Shown here: one piece after another, positions 18,651 to 26,808 of the stretch
Position numbering within the stretch: position 1 is the first letter of the stretch
Layout: each line of letters opens with the position of its first letter
Origin: Myxococcaceae bacterium
Lineage (GTDB): Bacteria > Myxococcota > Myxococcia > Myxococcales > Myxococcaceae
Assembly (NCBI GenBank): GCA_016926755.1
Contig: JAFGNZ010000373.1
Location: 1-44,123, forward strand
Reading direction: 5' to 3'
DNA: 44,123 nt
Notes under the pieces: model-generated
Told to the model about the DNA's origin: nothing
Databases searched by the model: none
Seen by the model: only the letters and a program-made list of their open reading frames with translations
Position numbers and translations under genes: made by a program

Positions 18651-19972
18651 GCCTGGGCCGCCCCGTCCCCACCGGGCTCGCCGTGGCGCTGCTGGCGGCG
18701 GCCCTCGTGCCCGCGGCCCTGGCCGTGGCGAGCCCCGCCTTCGCCTGGCTGGCCCTGGTGCTCAACGTGGCCGTGGTGGCCCTGTGCGCGGTGGACTTCG
18801 TGCGGGCGCCCCGTGCCTCGGATCTCGAGCTCCAGCGGGTGGTGGAGCCCGTGCTCCGCTCGGGCGTGGACAACGCCGTTCACCTGGAGCTCACCTGCCG
18901 CCGCGCCGCCCCGATCCGCGGCGAGGTGCGGGACGAGGCCCCCGTGGACCTGGAAGTCCACGGCCACCGGCAGCCCTTCTCCGTGGCGCCCGGCCTGCGC
19001 CCCACGCGGCTGACCTATACCGTCCACCCACCGGCACGCGGGGATGCGCGCTTTGGAGATCTCCACCTGCGGCTGCTGGGCCCGCTGGGGCTGTGCGCGC
19101 GCCAGGTGCGCGTGCCCGCGGGGCAGCCGGTGAAGGTGTACCCGGACCTGACCGCGCTGACCCGGGAGGCGCTGACCCTGGCGCGCGCCTCGGACGCTCC
19201 GGCCGAGCGCTCCCAGCGGCGCCCGGGCGAGGGGCGCGAGTTCGAGTCCCTGCGCGAGTACCGCACCGGGGACGACTACCGCACCATCGACTGGAAGGCC
19301 TCCGCGCGCCGGGCTCGGACGATGGTGCGCGTGTACCAGCCCGAGCGGAACCAGCCGGTGCTGCTGCTGCTGGACTGCGGGCGCCACATGGCCGGCAAGG
19401 TGAACGGCCGCCGCAAGCTGGATCACGCGGTGGACGCCGCGCTGCGGCTGGCCAAGGTGAGCCTGGATGCGGGGGATCTGGTGGGGGTGCTCGCCTTCGC
19501 CAGCGAGGTGCGCACCTACCTGCCGCCGCACAAGGGCCGCGAGCACCTGCGCCTGCTCACCGGGGCGCTCTACCGCGCCGAGGCCGCGCTCGAGGAGAGC
19601 GACTACGGCCGGGCCTATGACTTCGCCTTCGCGCGCAGCTCGCGGCGCTCGCTGGTGGTGCTCTTCACGGATCTGGTGGATCCGGACGCCTCGGGCACGC
19701 TGGTGACGCGTACGCTCATGCTGCGCCCGCGCCACCTGCCCGTGGTGGCCTCGCTGCTGGATGAGGAGCTGCAGGCCGCGGCCACGGAAGTGCCGCGAAC
19801 GCCCCAGGACGCCTACACGCGCCAGGCCGCCGCGCGCCTGGAGGACGAGTACCGGCGCACGGCGGTGACGCTGCGGGACTCGGGCGTGCTGGTGGTGCGC
19901 GCGCCGGCCCAGGGCTTCGGGGCCGCGGCCATCAACACCTACCTGCACGTCAAGGCGCGTGGACTGCTCTAG
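18647..19972 (+). CDS. DUF58 domain protein
   Basis: A 441-residue protein with two N-terminal membrane helices (about residues 5-45), a beta-rich middle and the DUF58 core near [20 protein letters not shown] followed by WKASARR; the C-terminal part is von Willebrand A-like ([10 protein letters not shown] resembles the DxSxS metal site, but with Gly-Arg in place of the serines). DUF58 proteins are regular partners of MoxR ATPases, and the GTGA overlap shows coupled translation here. Function is unknown beyond that link; envelope or stress roles are known for some relatives. No gene for a further von Willebrand or transglutaminase partner follows, so this is a minimal cluster. Confidence 0.93.
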   Translation: MSLGRPVPTGLAVALLAAALVPAALAVASPAFAWLALVLNVAVVALCAVDFVRAPRASDLELQRVVEPVLRSGVDNAVHLELTCRRAAPIRGEVRDEAPVDLEVHGHRQPFSVAPGLRPTRLTYTVHPPARGDARFGDLHLRLLGPLGLCARQVRVPAGQPVKVYPDLTALTREALTLARASDAPAERSQRRPGEGREFESLREYRTGDDYRTIDWKASARRARTMVRVYQPERNQPVLLLLDCGRHMAGKVNGRRKLDHAVDAALRLAKVSLDAGDLVGVLAFASEVRTYLPPHKGREHLRLLTGALYRAEAALEESDYGRAYDFAFARSSRRSLVVLFTDLVDPDASGTLVTRTLMLRPRHLPVVASLLDEELQAAATEVPRTPQDAYTRQAAARLEDEYRRTAVTLRDSGVLVVRAPAQGFGAAAINTYLHVKARGLL

Positions 19973-20055
19973 CTCCCGCCGTCAAGTCCCTTGTGAACGC
20001 GGCACGAACCCGGGTCCGGCGCCGCGCCGCTGATAAAGAACCGTGCCAATCGCTC

Positions 20056-20077
20056 CGAGGCCGATTTTTCGGCCTCG
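20056..20077 (+). terminator. Hairpin between the DUF58 and SNF2 genes
   Basis: CGAGGCCGA and TCGGCCTCG form a perfect 9-bp stem with a TTTT loop. It lies 84 bases after the DUF58 stop. No T-run follows, so it is either a factor-assisted terminator or a leader structure of the SNF2 gene. It would fall inside the coding region if that gene began at the GTG at 20043. Confidence 0.5.
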
Positions 20078-20162
20078 CGTGAGACCCCCTTTACAGCGCG
20101 ATCTTGCTCCTCAAAATGTCGGCCGCTTGATACGCACGCCGCTGGTGGCGGAGCGTTTGCGA

Positions 20163-22928
20163 ATGGATGGAGACCGGGTCTTGGGTGTGGAGGTCGCACG
20201 GAGTCTGAGAGCCGAAGTCGAGGTATCGGCGGCGACGGCGGCGCGGGGCGCGGCGGAGCCAGGGAGGCCTCTCACGCCGTTCCATGAGCGGCTGCTCTCG
20301 GAGGAGCTCACCCTCCGCAGCGCGGACTCGCACCAGCGGATGGCCAACGCCCTCTCCGAGGCGAAGGTCGACCTCAACCCCCACCAGGTGGAGGCCGCGT
20401 CGTTCGCGCTCGACTCGCTGTCGCGCGGCGGCTGCATGCTCGCGGACGAGGTGGGCCTGGGCAAGACGATCGAGGCGGGCCTCGCGATCGGCCAGCTCAT
20501 GGCCGAGGGCAAGAGCCGCATCCTCATCCTCGCGCCCGCCACCCTGCGCGCGCAGTGGAACAGCGAGCTGAAGGAGAAGTTCGACCTGGAGTCCGTGCTG
20601 GTGGACGGCCGCACGGTGCGCGCCACCGGCAACTGCTTCGACCAGCCCTTCCCCGTCATCTGCTCGCACCCGTTCGCCGCGAACAAGGCGGCGCTGCTGG
20701 CGGAGATCCCCTGGGACGTGGTGGTGATCGACGAGGCGCACCGCCTGCGCAACTCCCACAAGCAGGGCCACAAGACGGGCCAGGCGCTGCGCGCCGCGCT
20801 CCAGGGCCGCCCCAAGCTGCTGCTCACCGCCACGCCGCTGCAGAACGATCTGATGGAGCTGTTCGGGCTGATGTCGCTCTTGGACGAGCAGATCCTCGGC
20901 CCGGAGCACGCCTTCCGCAGCCGCTACCAGGTGGATCCGGAGTGCGGCGGGCTCAAGGAGGACGCAGTCTCGGAGCTGAAGGAGCGGCTGGCGCCCGTGG
21001 TGCAGCGCACGCTGCGCCGGCAGGTGCGCGAGTACGTGCGCTACACCAACCGCCGCAGCATCGTGGAGGACTTCGCGCCCTCGCCCGAGGAGCAGGATCT
21101 CTACGAGAAGGTGAGCGAGTACCTGCGGCGCTCCGAGGCGGCGGCGATCGAGCCCGGCAAGAAGACGCTGCTCACGCTCTGCTACCGCAAGCTGCTGGCC
21201 TCCTCCACCTACGCCATCGCCCCCACCCTGCGGCGGCTGGCGGACAACCTGGAGAAGCGCCTGGAGGCCGCGAAGCTGGGCGCCCAGGCGCTGGCCCTCT
21301 TCGAGCCCGAGGAAGTCAAGCAGTACGCCGAGGAGGGCGAGGAGTGGTCGGACGAGCCCGCCCGGCCGAGCAACGTCCGCCTGCTCCAGAACGAGGTGTG
21401 GGAGCTGAAGCAGTACGCGGACCTGGCGGACTCCATCAAGGTGAACGCCAAGGGCGAGGCGCTCAAGCGCGCGCTGGACCGCACCTTCACGGTGATGCGG
21501 GCGCACCAATGGCCGGAGAAGGCGCTCATCTTCACCGAGTCCAAGCGCACGCAGGCCTACCTCTTCAGCCTCCTGTCTGAGCACGGCTACCGGGGGAAGA
21601 TCTCCCTGCTCTCCGGAGACGTGGCGGCCACCCCCGAGGAGCGCCGCGCGCTGGTGGAGGAGTTCCGCGACCGCACGCAGATCCTCATCTGCACGGAGGC
21701 GGGGGCCGAGGGGCTCAACCTCCAGTTCTGCAACCTGGTGGTGAACTACGATCTGCCGTGGAACCCGCAGCGCGTGGAGCAGCGCATCGGCCGGTGCCAC
21801 CGCTACGGCCAGCAGCGGGACGTGCTGGTGATCAACTTCCTCAACCGGCAGAACGCGGCGGACGCGCGGCTGTTCGAGCTGCTGGAGAAGAAGCTCAACC
21901 TCTTCGACGGGGTGTTCGGGGCCTCGGACGAGATCCTCGGCGCGCTGGAGAGCGGCGTGGACTTCGAGCGGCGCGTGCTGGACATCTACCAGTCCTGCCG
22001 CCACCCGGACGAGATCAACGCCGCGTTCGACAAGCTGCGCTCGGACATGGAGCAGCGCATCAGCTCGCGCATGACGGAGATGCGCTCGGTGGTGCTGGAG
22101 CGCTTCGACGGGGACGTGCGCCGGCGGCTGAAGCTGGCCGGAGAGCAGACGAAGGAGGTGCTCGCGCGCAGGCAGCAGGAGGCGCGGGCGCTCACGGGCT
22201 CGGTGCTGGGCAACCGCGCCTCGGGGCGGCTCCAGGTGGCCAAGGCCGCCTATGCCGTGCGGGACAGGACGCACGACGCCATCAGCTACCTGCAGCTGGA
22301 CGCGGCCGGGCTGCCCTCACGGCTGGCGCGGCTGGCCGGCAGCGAGGGCTGGTGGTTCGTCTACAAGTTCGAGCTGACGGGCCTCAAGCCGGAGGAGAAG
22401 CTCGTCCACCTGGTGGTGGTGCGGGATCGGGACGGAGGCTTCCGCGCGCTGCCCGTGGCGGACGGCGCGCACTTCGTGAAGCTGGCGGCGAAGGCGGAGA
22501 AGCGCCGGCAGCCGGAGGCGGTGTCGGTGACGCTGGTGCAGGAGCAGGCGCTGCTGGCGGCCAAGGACGAGCTGGTGCGCGCCGCCGAGCGCCGCAACGC
22601 CCGGGAGCTGGACAGGGCCCGGGAGCGCGCGGACCGCTACGCGGAGGACTGCCTGCTGGAGTCGCGCGAGGCCATGGAGCACGCGCGCGAGCAGTGGATC
22701 CTGGCGCGCAAGGCCGTGACGTCCGCCGAGGATCCCGCGGAGCGCGTGAAGGCGCGCGCGCACTCGGATCGGCTGGAGCGCGAGTACCGCAAGAAGCTGG
22801 CCTCGCTGCGCAACGAGGAGGAGAAGCGCTACGCGGCCAAGGATCGGCAGATCGCCGACCTCGTGCAGAAGTCGAAGGTGACGGAGAAGCGCTCCCTCAT
22901 CGCCTCCGCCTACTTCTGGCTGAGCTGA
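20163..22928 (+). CDS. Stand-alone SNF2/RapA-like DNA-dependent ATPase
   Basis: About 921 residues. The helicase core is complete: motif I LADEVGLGKTIEAGLA, motif II VVIDEAH, motif III LLLTATPLQND, motif V ICTEAGAEGLNLQ and motif VI QRIGRCHRYGQQ. These define a Swi2/Snf2 translocase that moves on double-stranded DNA and remodels protein-DNA complexes; RapA and the DISARM helicase DrmD are the bacterial relatives. The C-terminal 300 residues are long charged helices, probably coiled coil, ending in YFWLS. The ATG is preferred because GGAG lies 9 bases upstream and the bases before it (from GTG 20043) include a hairpin and poor codon bias; the longer form would add 40 residues. No DISARM or restriction genes adjoin, so a defence role is not supported. 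Confidence 0.9.
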   Translation: MDGDRVLGVEVARSLRAEVEVSAATAARGAAEPGRPLTPFHERLLSEELTLRSADSHQRMANALSEAKVDLNPHQVEAASFALDSLSRGGCMLADEVGLGKTIEAGLAIGQLMAEGKSRILILAPATLRAQWNSELKEKFDLESVLVDGRTVRATGNCFDQPFPVICSHPFAANKAALLAEIPWDVVVIDEAHRLRNSHKQGHKTGQALRAALQGRPKLLLTATPLQNDLMELFGLMSLLDEQILGPEHAFRSRYQVDPECGGLKEDAVSELKERLAPVVQRTLRRQVREYVRYTNRRSIVEDFAPSPEEQDLYEKVSEYLRRSEAAAIEPGKKTLLTLCYRKLLASSTYAIAPTLRRLADNLEKRLEAAKLGAQALALFEPEEVKQYAEEGEEWSDEPARPSNVRLLQNEVWELKQYADLADSIKVNAKGEALKRALDRTFTVMRAHQWPEKALIFTESKRTQAYLFSLLSEHGYRGKISLLSGDVAATPEERRALVEEFRDRTQILICTEAGAEGLNLQFCNLVVNYDLPWNPQRVEQRIGRCHRYGQQRDVLVINFLNRQNAADARLFELLEKKLNLFDGVFGASDEILGALESGVDFERRVLDIYQSCRHPDEINAAFDKLRSDMEQRISSRMTEMRSVVLERFDGDVRRRLKLAGEQTKEVLARRQQEARALTGSVLGNRASGRLQVAKAAYAVRDRTHDAISYLQLDAAGLPSRLARLAGSEGWWFVYKFELTGLKPEEKLVHLVVVRDRDGGFRALPVADGAHFVKLAAKAEKRRQPEAVSVTLVQEQALLAAKDELVRAAERRNARELDRARERADRYAEDCLLESREAMEHAREQWILARKAVTSAEDPAERVKARAHSDRLEREYRKKLASLRNEEEKRYAAKDRQIADLVQKSKVTEKRSLIASAYFWLS

Positions 22929-22937
22929 GCCGAGTGC

Positions 22938-23303
22938 TCAGGCTGAGGGGTCCGTCCCCCCCACATTGGGGTCTGCAGCCCTCAGGCGGACCCAGGTGGC
23001 CCCCCAGCCCCCATCCGCCTCGCTGGCGGACTGGAAGGACTCCACCTCGGGCAGCTTCGGCAGCAGGGAGTGGACGGTACGGCGCAGCGCGCCAGTCCCT
23101 TTGCCGTGGATGATGCGGACGTCCAGGATGCCCTTCTGGCGGCAGGCCCAGAGGTACTCGGTGACGAGCTCCTTCACCTCCCGAGGGTGAAAAAAATGCA
23201 GGTCGAGGTTCCCATCGATGGGAAGTTCGACCACCTCCTCCTCAGAGGGCATCTCCTCCAGGGTTGGCGCGGGCTCCGGTGGATCCTGAGGTCTGCGGCT
23301 CAT
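22938..23303 (-). CDS. Smr domain protein
   Basis: A 121-residue protein whose residues about 30-105 form an Smr domain: LDLHFFHP at the start and IIHGKGTGALRRTVHSLL at the core, the HGxG motif being the family mark. Smr domains occur at the C-terminus of MutS2 and as small proteins; several nick DNA or cleave RNA. The LDxH and HGxG motifs are kept, so nuclease activity is plausible but not certain. The gene converges with the SNF2 ATPase gene (9 bases between stops) and begins inside the last 62 bases of the small secreted-protein gene upstream, from which it is probably co-transcribed. Confidence 0.87.
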   Translation of the reverse strand: MSRRPQDPPEPAPTLEEMPSEEEVVELPIDGNLDLHFFHPREVKELVTEYLWACRQKGILDVRIIHGKGTGALRRTVHSLLPKLPEVESFQSASEADGGWGATWVRLRAADPNVGGTDPSA

Positions 23304-23532
23304 GGGCGCCCTCGGCCTCCCGCTTCTTCCGTTCGGCATCGAGCCGAGCCCGCTCCCGGGCCTCGCGGAACTGCTGCGACAGCGAGGACACCTCGTCCTT
23401 CAGGGCGGAGAAATGTCTACCCACGTCCTTCGCGGGCTCACTGCCCCGCGAGTGCTCCCCCGCCTGCCCGCTCCCCGCGCCTCCCGCGGAGGTCAGCTGG
23501 ACCACGAGTGCCGCCATCATCAATGGCTTCAT
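23242..23532 (-). CDS. Small secreted coiled-coil protein, overlaps smr gene
   Basis: A 96-residue protein not recognised from any family. It begins with a signal peptide (MKPLMMAALVVQLTSAGG), followed by a Gly/Ser-rich part and a charged helix with heptad spacing (VGRHFSALKDEVSSLSQQFR continuing into REARERARLDAERKKREAEG). The last 20 residues lie in the overlap with the Smr gene and are Gly/Ala-rich, so the C-terminus may be shaped by that overlap. It could be a small periplasmic structural protein. The existence of the gene is supported by the signal peptide and codon pattern only. Confidence 0.6.
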   Translation of the reverse strand: MKPLMMAALVVQLTSAGGAGSGQAGEHSRGSEPAKDVGRHFSALKDEVSSLSQQFREARERARLDAERKKREAEGAHEPQTSGSTGARANPGGDAL

Positions 23533-23583
23533 GCTCGCCTCTCTTAGCAAGAGTTGTGCACGCTCTTCCAGGTGGTCCAGGTG

Positions 23584-24633
23584 TCAATCCTGTGACGCAC
23601 CACGTCGTCCGGCCAGCACGCGATCGATGCTCTCGGCGAGCTTGCGGGCGGACAAGGGGGCGCTGCCTTCCGCCTTGTTGTTGATGGTGACGAAGGCCGG
23701 CACCCCCTTGTGGGAGGCGGCGGCGCAGATGCCGGCCAGGGCCTCGCGGGTGACGGTGTCCTCGTCCACCAGCCGCTGGAAGGGGGCGAAGCGCGCGTAG
23801 GCCTCCTCGTAGCCGAGGTGCGGCGGCAGCATCCACCGCGCCACCAGGGCCCGGGAGGTGAGCGCGTGCGTGCGCACGGCCTGGTGCACCACCGGAGGCA
23901 TGTGCCGCCAGGCGGAGAGCACCGGGCTTACCCCCAGCTCCGCGAGCGCCTGGGCGAAGCCCTCGGTGAGCAGCTCCTCGTTGCGGACCTCCACCGCGTA
24001 GAGGGGGCCGCGGGGCAGCGCGGCGAAGAAGGCGTGGAGGCGCTCGACGAAGCGCGCCGGGCCCCCGAAGCCACGCGTGTCCTGGGGCGGGAACTGGAAG
24101 ACGAGCGGACCGGCCTTGTCCCTCAGCCCCTCCACGAAGGGCGCCACCACCATGTCCGCCGCGTAGCTGGCCTGGAGGAAGCGATCGTTGGGAAGCCCCC
24201 GGTGGACGCCGTAGCGCTCGTGCAGCGGGTAGCGCGCCAGGGTGCAGACCTCGTGCGCCTTCACCAGGAAGCGGAAGCTGGCGGGGACCTGCGCGGCGTA
24301 CTCGGCGAAGGTGACGGAGGAGATGGGGCTGTAGAAGGTCCGATCGATGCCGACCGTGCGCAGCACCGGGTGCCGGGCGTAGGCCGAGAGCCCTTCCCGG
24401 GCCAGCGTGGACTGCGCCGCCTCGCGCTCGTAGACGATGCCCGCCCACCCCGGGAAGGCCCAGGACGAGGTGCCCAGGTAGATCCCCTGGGGCAGCCGCT
24501 CGCCCAGGGCGCGCAGCTCATCCGAGACGGCCGCGGGCCCCACGGGCACCGCCTTTCGCGCGCGGCGCGCCTGCGTCTGGGAGACAGCGCCGGTGAAGAG
24601 ATCGAGCTGAGCGGGCGGTTCTCGCTGGGACAT
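23584..24633 (-). CDS. DUF72 family protein
   Basis: A 349-residue protein of the DUF72 family (YecE-like, TIM-barrel fold, biochemical role unknown). The family marks are IYLGTSSWAFPGWAGIVY near residue 50, VGIDRTFYSPISSVTFAEYAA, FRFLVKAHEVCT, and further on FQFPP and EVRNEE. The 35 N-terminal residues before the barrel are polar and probably a tail. An untemplated role in DNA or nucleotide repair has been guessed for the family but nothing here tests it. It sits alone, 105 bases after the lipid-kinase gene on the same strand. Confidence 0.92.
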   Translation of the reverse strand: MSQREPPAQLDLFTGAVSQTQARRARKAVPVGPAAVSDELRALGERLPQGIYLGTSSWAFPGWAGIVYEREAAQSTLAREGLSAYARHPVLRTVGIDRTFYSPISSVTFAEYAAQVPASFRFLVKAHEVCTLARYPLHERYGVHRGLPNDRFLQASYAADMVVAPFVEGLRDKAGPLVFQFPPQDTRGFGGPARFVERLHAFFAALPRGPLYAVEVRNEELLTEGFAQALAELGVSPVLSAWRHMPPVVHQAVRTHALTSRALVARWMLPPHLGYEEAYARFAPFQRLVDEDTVTREALAGICAAASHKGVPAFVTINNKAEGSAPLSARKLAESIDRVLAGRRGASQD

Positions 24634-24738
24634 GGGCGGGAGATAGCTCCCACCCGGAGAGAATGCACCAGGTTGTGTCGGATGCGCCCAACTCCCTACG
24701 TTGTCCGGCCGACCTCCAGGCAGCCAGGCTCGAGGGGG

Positions 24739-25662
24739 CTACACCTTGAGGCGGATGGCGGCGGGCAGCACCGTCATCTTCACCGGCAGGCGGCCGGGCA
24801 CCTCGCCATCCACCTCGATGGCCACCTCCCGGCCGTTCGCGCTCTCCGCCTCGAACGTGCGGCACTGCAGGCGCCGCGTGCCCTTCCACGTCACGTGCTC
24901 GCCGCTGTAGATGCCCTTGGACTTGAAGATGAAGTCCTTGAGCGTGTAGCCGGACCAGATGGTGACGTCGAACAGGCCGTCATGCGTGAGCGCATCCGGC
25001 GCCACGCACATGCCGCTGCCGAAGTAGCGGCCGTTGGCCACCGCCACCACGTTGATGGACACGGACTGCGGCTCCCCACCGTCCGCGCGGATGAGCACCG
25101 TGGGGGGCTCGAACCGGAACATGCCCTTCACGGTGCCCCACACGAAGGCCATGTTGCCGCCGAGCGCCTTGCTGCTCGTGTTCACCTCGGTGGCCACCGC
25201 AGCGCTCACCCCCAGGGAGGCGATGTTGGCGAAGTAGCGGCGCTCCGGCTTGCCCTCGTGGTTGATGTACTCGACGAGCCCCACGTCGAAGGGCTCCGTC
25301 TTGTCCGTGCGCAGCCGCGCCAGCGCCGCGTCCAACTCCAGATCCCAGCCGAACGCGCGCCGGAAGTCGCCGCCGGTGCCGCGGGGGATGACGCCCAGCG
25401 CCGCATTCGGGTTGAGGACCCGGCCCTCATGGAAGAAGCCGTTGACCACCTCGTTGATGGTGCCGTCCCCGCCCACGGCGACGATGCACTCGTAGCCACT
25501 CTCGATGGCCTTCCGGGCGATGCGCGCCGCGTCCATGGCGCCGGCCGTGAACTCATGCCCGAACTCGCCGATGGCTTTGCCGATATGGGCGGACAGCTCC
25601 GCCCAGCGCTTCCCCGTCTGACCACCGGCGCTGCGCGGGTTGACCACGAGGAACGTCTTCAT
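24739..25662 (-). CDS. Diacylglycerol/lipid kinase family protein (YegS/BmrU type)
   Basis: A 307-residue soluble kinase. The nucleotide site VGGDGTINEVVNG (from about residue 62) and LGVIPRGTGGDFRR are the two signatures of the diacylglycerol kinase catalytic domain; the C-terminal beta domain with NVVAVANGRYFGSGMCVAPDA completes it, with the usual length of about 300 residues. It would transfer phosphate from ATP to a lipid such as diacylglycerol, or to a related lipid; substrate is not predictable. The start MKTFLVVNPRSAGG is typical of the family. The gene stands alone between DUF72 and phzF genes on the same strand, with gaps above 100 bases on both sides. Confidence 0.93.
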   Translation of the reverse strand: MKTFLVVNPRSAGGQTGKRWAELSAHIGKAIGEFGHEFTAGAMDAARIARKAIESGYECIVAVGGDGTINEVVNGFFHEGRVLNPNAALGVIPRGTGGDFRRAFGWDLELDAALARLRTDKTEPFDVGLVEYINHEGKPERRYFANIASLGVSAAVATEVNTSSKALGGNMAFVWGTVKGMFRFEPPTVLIRADGGEPQSVSINVVAVANGRYFGSGMCVAPDALTHDGLFDVTIWSGYTLKDFIFKSKGIYSGEHVTWKGTRRLQCRTFEAESANGREVAIEVDGEVPGRLPVKMTVLPAAIRLKV

Positions 25663-25784
25663 TCAGCCCCTCTCCTCCTGCCTGGAGACGCCTCCTTACT
25701 TGCTTGGGAGGCCTCGCACCACTCCTCCGAGACGCAAGCCCGTAGCGCGGGGGGGCTGAGGCCCGCGGCCTACGACGCTCTGCA

Positions 25785-26672
25785 TCAAACCCGCAGCTCC
25801 CCCTCGATGACGGTGACCGCCGCCCCGCCGATGCGGGCCCGCTCCAACGCCCCCGGGCGCCCCTTCACCTCGAGCTCCACCCGGCCCGGCTTCCCCATGG
25901 CATCACCCTGCTCGGCGCGCACGCGCACCACTCCACCCGCCTCGGGCAGCTCCAGCACCCCGTGGTTCACCAGGTAGGCGGCCAGCGGCCCGTGGGCGGA
26001 GCCGGTGACGGGATCCTCGGGCACGCCGAAGCCCGGGGCGAAGAAGCGCGCGTGCGTCACGCTGCTGGCCTCCTTCGTCTCCCGGGTGAAGGCGAACACG
26101 CCGCGGATGCCATGAGGGCGCGCGGCCGCCACCAGCGCGTCGCTCCGCGGCGCCAGCGCCCAGATGTCATCACGGCGCCGCAGGGGCACGAAGAGCTTGT
26201 GGCCGTTGGCCAATACCGGCAGCGAGCGGTCCACCATGTCCGCCGTCCCCCCCAGCAGGGGCATCAGCGCCTCCACGGGCAGCGGGCTCTCCTTCCACGG
26301 GTACTGCGGGGTGACGATCCAGACGCGGCTGTGGCGCGCGTCCACGGGCTCCAGCTCCACGTCATACGTCCCGGCGGCGCATTCGAGCCGGACCTGCCCC
26401 GAGCGCCCCAGCACGCCGCGCTCGCTCAGGAGGTGGAACGAGGCCACCGTGGCGTGGCCGCAGAAGTCGATCTCGTCCGAGGGGGTGAAGTAGCGCAGCT
26501 TCACGGCGACATCCCCTGGCCGGGACAGGACGAACGCTGTCTCCGAGGCGGCCACGGCCGCGGCGATCCGCTGCATGGCCCCCGTGTCCAGGCCCGCCGC
26601 GTCCAGCACCACGCCCGCGCGGTTTCCGGCTCCAGGGGTCCGAGTGAACGCATCGACGATTGAGACCAGCAT
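25785..26672 (-). CDS. PhzF family isomerase/epimerase
   Basis: A 295-residue protein of the PhzF family, two similar domains resembling diaminopimelate epimerase. SETAFVL (Glu44) is the catalytic acid-base region, IDFCGHATVAS and PVTGSAHGPL are the paired glycine-rich loops of the two domains. Phenazine genes are absent, so a general isomerase role is more likely. The ATG is chosen because AAGGAG lies 7 bases before it; the longer frame crosses the promoter. It is divergent from a MocR regulator, and the 128-base gap between them is full of ATTGT/ACAAT sites, so it is probably the regulator's target. Confidence 0.92.
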   Translation of the reverse strand: MLVSIVDAFTRTPGAGNRAGVVLDAAGLDTGAMQRIAAAVAASETAFVLSRPGDVAVKLRYFTPSDEIDFCGHATVASFHLLSERGVLGRSGQVRLECAAGTYDVELEPVDARHSRVWIVTPQYPWKESPLPVEALMPLLGGTADMVDRSLPVLANGHKLFVPLRRRDDIWALAPRSDALVAAARPHGIRGVFAFTRETKEASSVTHARFFAPGFGVPEDPVTGSAHGPLAAYLVNHGVLELPEAGGVVRVRAEQGDAMGKPGRVELEVKGRPGALERARIGGAAVTVIEGELRV

Positions 26673-26715
26673 GGCGTGCTCCTTCCGAGGCTCGGGCCGG
26701 GCGCCAGGCCCGCCC

Positions 26716-26808
26716 GGATTGTGCCCACACAATCCAAAGACTTGATGGAGACAATAAATGCATTGCGCACAATCCGGGGTCAATTGTATTCATTGTCACC
26801 ATGACAAT
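26716..26808. promoter_or_regulatory. Operator cluster between phzF and mocR-type genes
   Basis: Seven ATTGT or ACAAT half-sites lie within 93 bases. Two pairs are perfect inverted repeats: GGATTGTG-N4-CACAATCC (26716-26735), near the phzF side, and ATTGTCA-CCA-TGACAAT (26792-26808), which covers the regulator's ATG. Others are at 26751-26755, 26769-26773 and 26783-26787. The density and symmetry suggest binding sites for the adjacent MocR protein, with autorepression through the site on the start codon. Confidence 0.7.

Noticed and set aside
20091-22274. A 727-codon frame opposite the SNF2 gene, and similar long frames at 23710-25977, 28773-31124, 31932-34157, 37362-39089 and others
   Set aside because: Same cause: mirror frames of real genes with low-complexity His/Arg/Leu-rich products, no signal peptides or motifs and no ribosome sites.
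20043-23303. A DISARM-like or other phage defence island around the SNF2 gene
   Set aside because: No methylase, DrmA/B/C or restriction gene adjoins; neighbours are MoxR/DUF58, Smr and DUF72, which are ordinary.
25785-26672. phzF as evidence of a phenazine cluster
   Set aside because: No other phenazine gene is present; the family is widespread in general metabolism.
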